From DATGJX01 sp963830545 (GTDB taxonomy: Bacteria; Vulcanimicrobiota; Vulcanimicrobiia; Vulcanimicrobiales; Vulcanimicrobiaceae), in NCBI GenBank assembly GCA_963830545.1, contig CAWHMK010000001.1, positions 2,763,002 to 2,827,001 on the forward strand: a DNA stretch of 64,000 bases, in the 5' to 3' direction. Shown one piece after another: positions 35,146 through 45,000 of the stretch. The translations under genes were made by a program, and so were the position numbers. Below the pieces are notes generated by a model that had not been told where the DNA came from, did no database searches, and was given only the letters and a program-made list of their open reading frames with translations. The stretch's first letter is position 1. Every line of letters begins with the position of its first letter.

Positions 35146-36806
35146 CTCGGGCAGCTCTGCGGGAGCGCGTTAACGTGCTCGCGGTAGCTGCCGTTCTTTT
35201 TGCGCTCGTCATTGCCGCCGGCGTCGCGCTGCGCTTCGACAATCTCGGCGGTAAGGCGTTTTATGAGGATGAAGCGATCACCGCGCTTCGCGTGAGCGGG
35301 TATCAGGAACACGCTGATCTGCGCACGCTATTCGATGGCCGGATACGCTCCGCAAGCGTTCTGACACGGCTGCAGCGTGTGCCGGCGGCACACGGACCAT
35401 CGCAAACGGTACGATCGATCGTTGCGGAAGACACACACCACGGCCCGCTGTTTTACCTCATGGACTGGCTGGTCGTTCGCATCTTCGGAAGCAGCGTAGT
35501 AACGTTTCGAGTTACAGCGGCAATTCTGGGCGTCCTGAGCCTTTTTGCCGCGTGGCTGCTCGGCGAGGAGCTCTTCGGCAAGCGCACCGGAGCCGTGTTC
35601 GCAGCGATCGTCGCTCTGTCGCCGTTTCAAGTCTTGTACGCTCATGAAGCGCGAGAATATACCTTGAACACGCTGATGACGCTGCTCACCAGTGATTTGG
35701 TCTTACGCGCGCTCCGTGACGGCCGGGCGCGTATCTGGGCGGCATACGGAATTTGCGCGTCCCTGGCTTTGTATGGCGACGTGCTCATGAGTCTCGTCAT
35801 CGTGGCCCAGGCGCTGTTCGTCTTATTCGCAGTTCGAACCGCCGCGCCGGATAAACGGGCGTTCTGCTTCGCGGCTGCCGCGGCTGTCCTCGCGTACCTG
35901 CCGTGGCTTATGGTGATGCTCCGCCACAGCACGATGGTCTCCACGGAAATGGATTGGGGGGCTACGGCATACCCGTTGCGACAATTCGTGGAAAAATGGG
36001 CTTTCAACGTCAGCGCGCAGTTTTTCGATCTCGAGTGGCTCAGTCTGAAATTCGCGATCGCCGGCGCGGTCATCATCCTCTTCGCGATTTACGCGTTCGT
36101 CGTTCTCGTGCGCACGGCGACGCGGCGCGAATGGAGTTTCGTCCTGCTGCTCGGCGGCGTCGTGACGGCGGTGTTTCTCGGGCGGGACCTCGCCCAGCAC
36201 GCGCACTGGTCCACCACGGCGAGATACATGATTCCGGCGTGGATATCGGTGCAGCTTGCGGTTGCCTATGCGCTCGGTCGCTGGTGTTTCGATTCACCGC
36301 AGCCGGGACGCGCAAAGATCGGAGCCTGCGCGCTCGCCGCCCTTTTGATCTGCGAGGGCGTAAGTTCGGCTATCGGCACCCGCGCAGACTCATGGTATGA
36401 CGACGCATTGAATGCGGCGGTGCCGCATCTGGCCGCGGCGGTGAACGCTGCGCCGCAGCCTGCCTTGTTGATCGGTGAAAAAGGCTGGGCATTCTTCTTG
36501 GATGCGGCAAACTATCTGGACGGCAGCGTGCGCGTAGAACTGTTTGCCGACGCGCGGCACGCGCGCATTCGCACGGCGGGGTATTCGCAGGTTTTTGCAA
36601 CGACCCCGACTCCGGCGCTGCGAGCGGCGCTCGCCCGGGACGGATACAGACTCATTCCCGTGTACGAGTATGTTAGCGGGTCCTCTGCGTACGTAAGTTT
36701 TCATAAGTCCGTTGCGTCGCGAAGGCAAGCCGCCGGCGCTGGTTCGCCCAGTTTTCCGAATGCTTTGTTTCGCGTGGTGCGAGGGCACGAGGCAGCACAG
36801 AGCTAA
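35142..36806 (+). CDS. GT39/ArnT-like membrane glycosyltransferase
   Basis: A 554-residue protein from ATG 35142. A first helix (VNVLAVAAVLFALVIAAGVA) is followed by the catalytic-loop motif FYEDEAITALR, with the conserved acids expected in GT-C enzymes. EDTHHGPLFYLMDWL and YAHEAREYTLNTLMTLL are further PMT_2/ArnT-type blocks. About 10-11 helices precede a soluble C-terminal part (~430-554). It would use a polyprenyl-phosphate sugar on the periplasmic side. The next gene, valS, starts 11 bases later. Confidence 0.88.
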   Translation: MTRAALRERVNVLAVAAVLFALVIAAGVALRFDNLGGKAFYEDEAITALRVSGYQEHADLRTLFDGRIRSASVLTRLQRVPAAHGPSQTVRSIVAEDTHHGPLFYLMDWLVVRIFGSSVVTFRVTAAILGVLSLFAAWLLGEELFGKRTGAVFAAIVALSPFQVLYAHEAREYTLNTLMTLLTSDLVLRALRDGRARIWAAYGICASLALYGDVLMSLVIVAQALFVLFAVRTAAPDKRAFCFAAAAAVLAYLPWLMVMLRHSTMVSTEMDWGATAYPLRQFVEKWAFNVSAQFFDLEWLSLKFAIAGAVIILFAIYAFVVLVRTATRREWSFVLLLGGVVTAVFLGRDLAQHAHWSTTARYMIPAWISVQLAVAYALGRWCFDSPQPGRAKIGACALAALLICEGVSSAIGTRADSWYDDALNAAVPHLAAAVNAAPQPALLIGEKGWAFFLDAANYLDGSVRVELFADARHARIRTAGYSQVFATTPTPALRAALARDGYRLIPVYEYVSGSSAYVSFHKSVASRRQAAGAGSPSFPNALFRVVRGHEAAQS

Positions 36807-36817
36807 CCTAGCCCGGC

Positions 36818-39433
36818 GTGACCGTTTCCGACCTGCCGAAACAGTACGATCCCAAGAGCGTCGAGCCGCGCCAGTACAAGCGCTGGGAGGACGCGGGCTA
36901 TTTTCACGAAGAGCCGGACCCGGCGCGCCCGCCGTTCATTATCTGTATGCCGCCCCCGAACGTGACCGCGCGAGCGCATCTGGGCCATGGCTCGACGTAT
37001 GCGGCGATGGACGTATTGACGCGCTACCATCGTATGCTCGGGGACAATGCAGACTGGCTGCCCGGGACCGATCACGCGGCGATTGCAACCGAAACCGTGC
37101 TGGTCCGGCAACTCGCCGCGGAAGGGATGTCGCGCGAGACGCTGGGCCGCGATGCGTACATGAAGCGCGCGTGGGAATGGGCGGCGCAGACCGGCGGTAC
37201 GATCTTCGAACAATTTCGCGCGATCGGATTCGGGCCCGACTGGCAGCGTGCGCGATTCACGATGGACGAGGGACTCTCTGCCGCAGTTCGCAAGGTTTTC
37301 GTCGATCTGTATCGGGAGGGATTGGTCTATCGCGGCAAACGGCTCGTCAATTGGGATCCGAAAGCCAAATCGACCATTTCGGATGCGGAGGTGGAGCACG
37401 TCGAACGCGACGCGTCGCTGTGGGTCATTCGTTATCCGTTCGTGCGCGGCGATGCCGCGGGAATTACCGTTGCAACGACGCGCCCCGAAACGATGCTCGG
37501 CGACGTCGCAATCGCGGTGCATCCCGATGACCGCCGGTATAAGGACCTCATCGGAAAAACCGTTCTCCTTCCGCCTTTGTTGGAGCGCGCGATTCCCATC
37601 ATCGCGGACGAATCGGTGGAATCGGAATTCGGAACCGGCGCGGTCAAGGTAACCCCCGCACACGATCCCACCGATTACGAGATCGGGCTGCGCCATCAGT
37701 TGGAGATGCCTTCGGTTCTCGATCTCGACGCCCGTGTTACCGGCGCCGAGATCGGAGTCGGAAAGTACGACGGAATGGATCGCTTTGCGGCGCGTAAAGC
37801 GATTCTCGCAGATCTTGCGGAGCTCGGGCTGCTCGTGGAAGAAAAGCCCCATCGCCATGCCGTCGCGATCAGCCACCGCACCGATGAAGTGATCGAGCCG
37901 CTGCTCTCGCTGCAGTGGTTCGTCAAGATGCAGCCACTCGCGCAACCGGCACTGCAGGCGTATCGCGACGGCCTGGTCCGCTTCGTGCCCGAGCGTTATG
38001 GGCGCACGTACGAGCAGTGGCTCGAAAACATTCGCGACTGGAACATTTCACGGCAGGTGTGGTGGGGACACCAGCTGCCGGTGTGGTATACGCCCGCCGG
38101 TGACGTCGTCGTCGCCGAAAGCGAGGACGAAGCGCTGCGCATTGCGATCGAACGATACGGAACGGACGAACTCGCGCGCGATCCCGACACACTCGACACG
38201 TGGTTCTCGAGCGGTCTGTGGCCTTTTTCCATACTCGGCTGGCCGGCGCATACCCGGGAACTCGAACACTGGTATCCTTCGCAAGTCTTGATCACCGGCG
38301 GCGACATCATTTTCTTGTGGGTCGCGCGTATGGTGATGCTCGGACTGAAATTCATGGGTGAAGTACCATTCCGAGACGTGTGCGTGACGCCGACTGTGTA
38401 CGACGCACAGGGGCGGAAGATGAGCAAGTCGCTCGGCAATGCGATCGATCCACTCGATTTGGCGGAAAAGTACGGAGCCGACGGTTTCCGTATGGGAATG
38501 ATCCGTCAATTGCGTCTCGAGAGTCAGGAAGTGCGTTTTCAAGAGTCGCGCTGCGAAGAAGCGCGCAACTTCAACAACAAGATTTGGAACGCTGCGCGGT
38601 ACGCTCTGGCATTACCGGAAGGTCTGCCGGGAGCAATGACGCTGCCGCGCGCCGATCGGCTCACACTTGCCGACAGGTGGATCCTCACGCGCCTGCACGG
38701 CGCAGTGCAAGCCGTGAGCTCCGCGCTCGACGCATACGATTTCGGCGCAGCAGCCGAAACGCTGTGGCGTTTCATCTGGTACGAGATTTGTGACTGGTAC
38801 CTGGAGGCGACGAAGGACGACTATTCGCAGGCTACGCGCGGCGCGGTGCTTTCCTTCGTGCTCAACGCTGCAATGCGACTGCTCCATCCAATCGAACCGT
38901 TCATTACCGAAGAAGTGTGGCTTACACTTCCGCACGACGGGCAAACGATCGTTACCGCGAGCTGGCCCGACCTGGCAGAGATTCCCGTCGATCGCGAAGC
39001 GGAGCGGACGTTCGAGGCGCTGCAGCGCACAGTCGAGCGGCTGCGGAATTTGCGTGCGGAGATGGGATTGCAGCCGCGGGACGCGCTCACGCTGCGAGTA
39101 CCTGCCGGCGTGCCGGAATCGACCGCGTCGCTGCTGGCGACCTATACAAAAGGTGAAGTGCAGCCGGCCGATACCAGTCATGGCTCGCAGGTTGAGGCGC
39201 TGAGCGCGGTGACGGGCCTTGCACCGCGAGCCGTCATGATCGAGCGTTATAAGAAGGAGGCCGCGCGGCTGCGCGCAGAGGTCGAGCGTTCCATGAGCAA
39301 ACTGGCGGACGACCGGTTCGTTGCGAATGCGAAGCCGGACGTCGTGGAGAAGGAACGCGCGAAGCTCGCCGGCTACCGCGCGGAATTGGATCGCATGAAA
39401 GCCGCGCTCGAGGAGATGGGGGTTACGCAATGA
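36818..39433 (+). CDS. valS: Valyl-tRNA synthetase
   Basis: An 871-residue class I synthetase from GTG 36818. The HIGH-type motif is in PPPNVTARAHLGHG and the KMSKS motif in GRKMSKSLGNAIDP. The editing domain has TTRPETMLGDVAIAVHP and KVTPAHDPTDYEIG. A C-terminal coiled coil (AARLRAEVERSMSKLADDRF) closes it. Full length and intact. It precedes the pyrimidine genes and overlaps pyrR by 4 bases (ATGA). Confidence 0.97.
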   Translation: MTVSDLPKQYDPKSVEPRQYKRWEDAGYFHEEPDPARPPFIICMPPPNVTARAHLGHGSTYAAMDVLTRYHRMLGDNADWLPGTDHAAIATETVLVRQLAAEGMSRETLGRDAYMKRAWEWAAQTGGTIFEQFRAIGFGPDWQRARFTMDEGLSAAVRKVFVDLYREGLVYRGKRLVNWDPKAKSTISDAEVEHVERDASLWVIRYPFVRGDAAGITVATTRPETMLGDVAIAVHPDDRRYKDLIGKTVLLPPLLERAIPIIADESVESEFGTGAVKVTPAHDPTDYEIGLRHQLEMPSVLDLDARVTGAEIGVGKYDGMDRFAARKAILADLAELGLLVEEKPHRHAVAISHRTDEVIEPLLSLQWFVKMQPLAQPALQAYRDGLVRFVPERYGRTYEQWLENIRDWNISRQVWWGHQLPVWYTPAGDVVVAESEDEALRIAIERYGTDELARDPDTLDTWFSSGLWPFSILGWPAHTRELEHWYPSQVLITGGDIIFLWVARMVMLGLKFMGEVPFRDVCVTPTVYDAQGRKMSKSLGNAIDPLDLAEKYGADGFRMGMIRQLRLESQEVRFQESRCEEARNFNNKIWNAARYALALPEGLPGAMTLPRADRLTLADRWILTRLHGAVQAVSSALDAYDFGAAAETLWRFIWYEICDWYLEATKDDYSQATRGAVLSFVLNAAMRLLHPIEPFITEEVWLTLPHDGQTIVTASWPDLAEIPVDREAERTFEALQRTVERLRNLRAEMGLQPRDALTLRVPAGVPESTASLLATYTKGEVQPADTSHGSQVEALSAVTGLAPRAVMIERYKKEAARLRAEVERSMSKLADDRFVANAKPDVVEKERAKLAGYRAELDRMKAALEEMGVTQ

Positions 39434-39975
39434 CGGCATCGACCGCGAAACGGCGCGTTTTGGTCGGCGCGGCGGAGATCGGTCGCATACTAGCCCGGCT
39501 TGCGCACCAAATCCTCGAACCCGAGGACGCGCAGAACGGCTTGTACCTCATCGGCATCCGGCGCGGCGGCGAGTCGATTGCGCAGCGCATTGCGGCGCAA
39601 GTCGAACGCATCAGTGGACGCAAGGTCCCACTCGGATTCCTGAATATCAATCTGTACCGCGACGACGAAGTCACGCACGAGCTTCCGGAATCGCAGATTC
39701 CGGGCAGCCTGTCGGGCAAGATGGTCGTCATCATCGACGACGTTTTGTACACCGGGCGTACGGTGCGCTCGGCGCTCGACGCCGTGACCGATCTCGGCCG
39801 TCCCGCAGCGGTACGACTGTGCGTGCTCGTCGACCGCGGCCTGCGCGAGTTGCCGGTGCAGGCGGATTACGTCGGCCGCTTCATCCCGACCAGCCGGCGG
39901 GAACGCGTCGTCGTGAGCGTGCAGGGGCAGGCGTCGGAACGGGACGAGGTCGCAATCGTTGCGGACGAGACGTAG
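39430..39975 (+). CDS. pyrR: PyrR: pyrimidine operon regulator / uracil phosphoribosyltransferase
   Basis: A 181-residue protein. The PRPP-binding motif VVIIDDVLYTGRTVRSA is clear, and YLIGIRRGG and NLYRDDEVTHELPESQIPG are PyrR-specific blocks. PyrR binds pyr mRNA with UMP and also has UPRTase activity. It is coupled to valS upstream and overlaps pyrB by 17 bases. I found no match to the usual PyrR binding loop next to it, so its RNA target in this operon is not evident. Confidence 0.95.
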   Translation: MTASTAKRRVLVGAAEIGRILARLAHQILEPEDAQNGLYLIGIRRGGESIAQRIAAQVERISGRKVPLGFLNINLYRDDEVTHELPESQIPGSLSGKMVVIIDDVLYTGRTVRSALDAVTDLGRPAAVRLCVLVDRGLRELPVQADYVGRFIPTSRRERVVVSVQGQASERDEVAIVADET

Positions 39976-40876
39976 TCTCATCGATCTCGACGATCTCAGC
40001 GCGGAAGATATCGAATACATTTTCCAGCGCACGGCCGACTTCGAGCGCGCGCGACCCGCGAAACTTCTCGACGGCATCGCGTGCGTGAACATGTTCTTCG
40101 AGCACAGCACACGCACGATGACCTCCTTCACGCTGGCGCAGCAGCGGTTGGGGGCGGACGTGATTACGATTTGGCCGCGCGAGTCCAGCTTGAGCAAGGG
40201 CGAGACGATCGAAGATACGGCGATCACGCTGGCGGCAATGGGGGTCAACGTCATCATCGTGCGCCATCCCGAAGCGGGGTTTCCGCGGCGCGTCGCGCTC
40301 GTTTTCGACGGGCACGTCGTGAATGCGGGCGACGGCAGTCACGCGCATCCGACGCAAGCCCTACTCGACCTGTATACGCTGCGCGAAGAATTCGGCGAAG
40401 TGCGCGGGCGTAAGATCGGATTCGTCGGCGACATCCTGCACAGCCGCGTCGCACATTCGAGCATCGCGGGACTGCGCAACATGGGTGCCGAGGTGATCTT
40501 GATCGGGCCCGACGCGTTTCTGCCGGACGATTTCATGCAGCCGCACGTTCGAGTCGAGCGCGATTTGGACGGCGTACTGGGCGAGCTGGACGCAATCGTG
40601 CTGCTGCGCATTCAGCGGGAGCGTTTCGAAAGCATGCCGATCACGGACGAGGAGTACATTGCGAAATACCGGCTCGACGGAAAGCGTCTGCGGCGCGTCC
40701 GCGACGAGACGATCGTCATGCATCCGGGGCCGTACAACCGCGGCGTGGAATTGGACGACTCCGTACTGGAATTTGCCGGGTGGCGGTACGCGCGCCAGGT
40801 GATGCACGGCGTCACCGTTCGTATGGCGGTGCTGGACTTTTTGGTGAACGGCGCGCGTTCGCTCGTGTCGTCATAA
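39959..40876 (+). CDS. pyrB: Aspartate carbamoyltransferase catalytic chain
   Basis: A 305-residue protein from TTG 39959 inside the pyrR 3' end. The carbamoyl-phosphate site is EHSTRTMTSF (usual STRTRTSF, with Met for the second Arg). HPTQALLDLYT, VGDILHSRVAHS and VMHPGPYNRGVEL complete the active site. It makes carbamoyl aspartate, the second step of UMP synthesis. No pyrI is seen. Confidence 0.95.
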   Translation: MRTRRSLIDLDDLSAEDIEYIFQRTADFERARPAKLLDGIACVNMFFEHSTRTMTSFTLAQQRLGADVITIWPRESSLSKGETIEDTAITLAAMGVNVIIVRHPEAGFPRRVALVFDGHVVNAGDGSHAHPTQALLDLYTLREEFGEVRGRKIGFVGDILHSRVAHSSIAGLRNMGAEVILIGPDAFLPDDFMQPHVRVERDLDGVLGELDAIVLLRIQRERFESMPITDEEYIAKYRLDGKRLRRVRDETIVMHPGPYNRGVELDDSVLEFAGWRYARQVMHGVTVRMAVLDFLVNGARSLVSS

Positions 40877-40881
40877 CCGCC

Positions 40882-42199
40882 GTGCTCGTAAAGGGAGGCC
40901 GCGTCGTCGATCCCGCGCAGCGAGCTGGACGCTCGCATCGACGTGCGTTTGCGCGGCGGCTACGTGGCCGAACTCGGCGAACATCTGCAGCAGGAAAGCG
41001 ATGAGGAGACGATCGACGCGGCCGGCGCGTACGTCGCGCCGGGCTTCATCGACATGCACGTGCATTTACGCGAGCCCGGCAATCCGGAAAAAGAAACGCT
41101 GGCGAGCGGACTCGCGGCAGCTGCGGCGGGCGGTTTTACCGCGGTTGCCGCGATGCCGAACACCCAGCCGGCGATCGACACGCCGGAGCTCGTCGCAGAA
41201 ATGGCGGAACGCGCGCAATCACTCGGACTCGTTCGCCTGTATCCCATCGGAGCGATAACCAAAGGGCGAAAAGGTGAAGAGCTCGCGGACTACGCCGCTC
41301 TTGCAGAAGCGGGGGCCGTGGCGTTCAGCGACGACGGCAACACCGTCATGGACAACGCGGTGATGCTGCGCGCCGCGCAGGCGAATGCGCGCCCCGGACG
41401 CGTCATGCCGCTGATCGTGCACTGCGAGGACGAGCGGCTCAAACGCGGGACCGTCATGACGCTCGGTCCGACTTCGCGCAAATTGGGAGTGAACGGCGCA
41501 CCGCCCTTTTCGGAAGACGTAATCGTCGCGCGCGACGTCCTCATCGCCGCCGAAACCGGATGCCCGCTGCACGTCGCGCACGTTTCGACCCGCATGTCCG
41601 CCGAGATCGTTCGCTGGGCGAAAGACATACGTCGCAATGGGCGCGCGTTTGCATTGAGTTGCGAGGTTGCGCCTCATCATCTCGTGTTCACCGAGGAGAC
41701 CGTCGCGCAGCTCGGGGCGCGCGCGAAGGTGAATCCCCCGCTGCGGTTCGATGATGACGTGCACGCGCTGCGCGATGCCGTTCGCGACGGCACGATCGAC
41801 GTCTTCGCAACCGATCATGCGCCGCATACCGAGTCCGAGAAGGATGCGGATTTGGAAAGCGCGTGCGTAGGGTTCAGCGGTTTGGAGATTGCGGTCGGTG
41901 CATATGCGTACGCATTGCCCGGGTTGCCGGTCGCGCGGTTCGTCGAGCTGCTCTCCACAAAACCGGCGCAGTTGCTGCGCGTTCCCGGCGGCACGCTCGC
42001 GCGAGGAGCGCCTGCGGACGTGACGATTTTCGCAGACCGGACGTGGACGGTCGATCCGTCGCTGTTCCATTCCAAAGGCAAATCCACGCCTTTTGCCGGA
42101 ATGATGCTGCCGCGCCGAGCAATAGCGACCATCGCCGGCGGCAGGGTCGTCATGGAAAACGGCCGTTTGCGCACGGCGACTTCCGGGAGAGCTTCGTGA
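40882..42199 (+). CDS. pyrC: Dihydroorotase (one frameshift near the start)
   Basis: GTG 40882 opens VLVKGGRVVDPAQ; one extra base near 40918 then shifts the frame to DARIDVRLRGGYVAEL and on to a normal protein. Metal-site motifs are FIDMHVHLREPG, HCEDERL, HVAHVSTR and ATDHAPHTESEK. LLRVPGGTLARGAPADVTIF and GRVVMENG end it. About 438 residues, the usual type I length. It overlaps carA by 4 bases (GTGA). Confidence 0.93.
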
Positions 42200-43269
42200 A
42201 CAAGGCAGCCCTTTTGCTCGCGGACGGCACGCGTTTCGAGGGCAACGGTTTGGAATTCGAAGGCCTGGCGCTCGGCGAGGCCGTGTTCTATACGGGAATG
42301 ACCGGTTATGAGGAAGCGCTGACCGACCCGTCGTATGCGGGTCAAATTTTGACATTCACCTATCCGATGATCGGAAATTACGGCATTTCCGGCGACGTAG
42401 CGCAATACCCGCGAGCCTGCGTTGCCGGCGCCGTCATCAAGCGCATCGCCCGGCATCCATCGCATCATGCCGCGCGTACGGATTTACCGTCGTGGCTGAA
42501 CGAGCAGCGCGTTCCTTCGCTGATCGACGCAGATACGCGGTCGATCACGATCGCGCTTCGCGAGCACGGCACGATTTGGGCGGCGCTTGCGGTCGGCGAC
42601 GAAGCGCTCGAACTCGTCGAAGGCCGGCTCACGGCATTCGTTCGAGAAGCGACGACCAAAGGACTGGTGCCGAGCGTTGCAACGACGCTGGAACGCGTCG
42701 AGGGAAGCGCGAGCGGCCCGCGTGTCGTCCTCCTCGACTGCGGCGTGAAGCGAGCGATCATTCAGGAGCTCACCTCGCTCGGTGCGAGCGTAACCGTGTT
42801 GCCCTATAACGCCACCGAAGAAGAGATCATGCGCCACGAACCGGCAGCGGTTTTCATTTCGCCGGGGCCCGGCGATCCGACGGATCTCCCGCAAACGATC
42901 GACACGCTGCGATCGATGCTCGGCAAGCGTCCGATGTACGGCGTGTGTCTCGGTCATCAGCTGCTCGCGCTCGCGTGCGGAGCGAACACCTTCAAATTGC
43001 CGTACGGGCATCGCGGGGGCAATCAGCCCGTGAAAGACCTGCAGCACGGCGAGGTCATCGTTACCGCGCACAACCACGGTTACGCGGTGGACGCGAAATC
43101 GATGCCGGCAGCGCTCGAGCAAACGATGGTGAACCTGAACGACGGAACCAATGAAGGTTTCCGCCATCGCGATCTGCCCATCGCGGCGGTGCAGTTCCAT
43201 CCGGAGGCTTCGCCCGGACCGTTCGACGCCCGGGGGCTCTTCGCGCAATGGCTGCACGATTTGCTCTAG
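42196..43269 (+). CDS. carA: Carbamoyl-phosphate synthase small subunit
   Basis: A 357-residue protein from GTG 42196. The N-domain has VFYTGMTGYEEALTDPSYAG. The glutaminase domain has the nucleophile motif MYGVCLGHQLLALA and the closing histidine in VQFHPEASPGPFD. It hydrolyses glutamine for CarB. It overlaps pyrC by 4 and the next gene by 22 bases. carB is 5.2 kb further on. Confidence 0.96.
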   Translation: MNKAALLLADGTRFEGNGLEFEGLALGEAVFYTGMTGYEEALTDPSYAGQILTFTYPMIGNYGISGDVAQYPRACVAGAVIKRIARHPSHHAARTDLPSWLNEQRVPSLIDADTRSITIALREHGTIWAALAVGDEALELVEGRLTAFVREATTKGLVPSVATTLERVEGSASGPRVVLLDCGVKRAIIQELTSLGASVTVLPYNATEEEIMRHEPAAVFISPGPGDPTDLPQTIDTLRSMLGKRPMYGVCLGHQLLALACGANTFKLPYGHRGGNQPVKDLQHGEVIVTAHNHGYAVDAKSMPAALEQTMVNLNDGTNEGFRHRDLPIAAVQFHPEASPGPFDARGLFAQWLHDLL

Positions 43270-44091
43270 CCGCCGGGCTCGTTTACGTGCTGCTCGGGGC
43301 GGCGGCGCAAGCGCAGACGTATCAGCGCTTGCACGTTCGCAGTTTTTCGCTGCGCAGCGACGTTGCGAGCCCGCGGCTGGAACAGCCGTTCCATGTGACG
43401 CTGACCATTCATGTTACGGAAGACGTGCCGCAGCTGCGCAACGTGTTTCTGCCGACGTTCTTCGGCGCAGAAGAATTGGGCGACGAGCAGCAGATCGCGC
43501 ACGGTCCAAGGGGTACGGCGTACCGCGAAACGCTCACCTTGGTTGCGCACGAAACGGGTTCGCTGTCGATAAGCCCCGCGTATCTGGATGCGATCGACGC
43601 GCGCGACGGAAAACCGAAGCGCTTTATTTCGAACGGGCTGCAACTGCGCGTCGGCGACGCAGGCCCGAGCAGGGTGTGGAGCGTCTTGCTGACGATCGCG
43701 CTCGTCGCGATCGAGGTCTTGCTGGTCGCGGCTGCGCTTTTCGTAATCGCTGCCGTTTTTTGGCGTCGCGCACGTCACGAACCGGCGACGCCGGATCCGC
43801 CGCAGGTCGTGGCGCCCACGTTACCGCAACCGGTCCTGCGCAACGGCGTCCTGGAAGCATTCGAACATCTGCGGTGCCGCCGCGATCGCAGCGCAGTGCT
43901 GCAGCCTGCGGGCGGCTTTGTGGCACGACGCGGGTGCGAATTCGGGCGAGACGCTCGGCGACGTGCTGCGGCGCGCGCCTGCGGACGGTCAACGCGTGCG
44001 TTTGCTGACGAGCGTGGAACGCGCCGCGTTCATCGAGCACACGCGTTTGAACGATGCAATCGAGGAGGTGCTGTGCAGCCCGCTGTCTTGA
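43248..44091 (+). CDS. BatD-like membrane protein (one frameshift)
   Basis: ATG 43248 opens a signal peptide (ALAAGLVYVLLGAAAQAQ). A single beta-sandwich of ~110 residues (FSLRSDVASPRLEQPFHVTL) resembles the first domain of BatD. A membrane helix (~150-172) follows. One extra base near 43872 shifts the frame; without it the cytoplasmic tail reads AAAIAAQCCSLRAALWHD and then TLGDVLRRAPADGQRV, ending at TGA 44091. Shorter than classic BatD. Its position before MoxR, DUF58 and VWA genes supports the assignment. Confidence 0.7.
44062..44070 (+). promoter_or_regulatory. Ribosome binding site of the MoxR gene
   Basis: GAGGAGG (44062-44068) precedes the GTG at 44073 inside the end of the BatD-like gene. 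It decides the MoxR start, because the same frame is open far upstream and would otherwise suggest a fusion protein. Confidence 0.7.
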
Positions 44092-44990
44092 CCGGCGCGC
44101 TCGGGGAAACGATCGTCGGCCAGCACGAGGTCGTCGAATCGCTCGTGCTCGCGCTCATTGCCGGGGGCCACGTCCTGCTCGAAGGTCCGCCGGGTCTTGC
44201 GAAGACGCTCGCGTGCCGCGCGCTCGCGGCGGCGCTGGACGGAGAATTCAAACGCGTGCAGTTCACCCCGGATTTGCTTCCGGCGGACATCGTCGGCACA
44301 CGAATTTTCGACCAGCGCGAGAGTGCGTTCACGACCGTGCTCGGCCCCATTTTCGCAAACGTCGTGCTCGCAGACGAAATCAACCGCGCACCGGCGAAGG
44401 TGCAGTCCGCCCTGCTCGAGGCAATGCAGGAACGCCAGGTGACGATTGGACCGCAGACGCACCCCCTGCCCGATCCCTTCATCGTTCTGGCGACGATGAA
44501 TCCGCTCGATGCGGACGGAACGTACGCGCTTCCGTTCGCGCAGCTCGATCGCTTTTTACTCAAAGTGCGCGTCGACATGCCGACTGCGGCGCAGGAGCGC
44601 GCGATTCTCGATCGCTTCGCGATCCGGCGAACGCAGCCCGTGCAAGGTGTGGCAACGCTCGAACACGTGCTCGCATGGCGCGAAAGAGCCCGCGAGGTTC
44701 ACATCGAGGAGAAGATCAAGCAATACGTGGTCGATTTGGTTCTCGAAACGCGCAAGCCGACGCCGTACGTCGAACACGGCGCGAGTCCACGCGCGACGCT
44801 CGCGCTCGTCTTCATGTCGCGCGCAAAGGCGCTGCTCGCGGGCCGCGACTTCGTCCTGCCCGACGACGTGCGCGACGTGGCGCCGCTCGTGCTGCGTCAT
44901 CGCATCGTCCACACGCATCGCGTTGCGGTCGAACGTATCGATCCAGAGGAACTTCTCGCGTCGACGATCGCAGCGGTGCGCGCGCCGTGA
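44073..44990 (+). CDS. MoxR-family AAA+ ATPase
   Basis: A 305-residue protein. GQHEVVESLVLALIAGGHVL leads into Walker A EGPPGLAKT; Walker B is VVLADEINRAPAKVQ, with LLEAMQERQVTIG and ATMNPLDADGTYALP as sensor regions. MoxR ATPases act as chaperones for VWA-domain partners, which follow here. The start GTG 44073 is set by the strong ribosome site; the start overlaps the BatD-like gene by 19 bases. Confidence 0.93.
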   Translation: MQPAVLTGALGETIVGQHEVVESLVLALIAGGHVLLEGPPGLAKTLACRALAAALDGEFKRVQFTPDLLPADIVGTRIFDQRESAFTTVLGPIFANVVLADEINRAPAKVQSALLEAMQERQVTIGPQTHPLPDPFIVLATMNPLDADGTYALPFAQLDRFLLKVRVDMPTAAQERAILDRFAIRRTQPVQGVATLEHVLAWRERAREVHIEEKIKQYVVDLVLETRKPTPYVEHGASPRATLALVFMSRAKALLAGRDFVLPDDVRDVAPLVLRHRIVHTHRVAVERIDPEELLASTIAAVRAP

Positions 44991-45000
44991 CGGGCGCGAA

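Noticed and set aside
39300..39440. PyrR-binding anti-antiterminator before pyrR
   Set aside because: No match to the conserved loop and no room for a leader; the region codes for the ValS C-terminus.
43248..44990. BatD-MoxR fusion protein of 580 residues
   Set aside because: The middle of that frame is Arg-rich nonsense. A one-base correction restores the BatD-like tail and a GAGGAGG site gives MoxR its own start.
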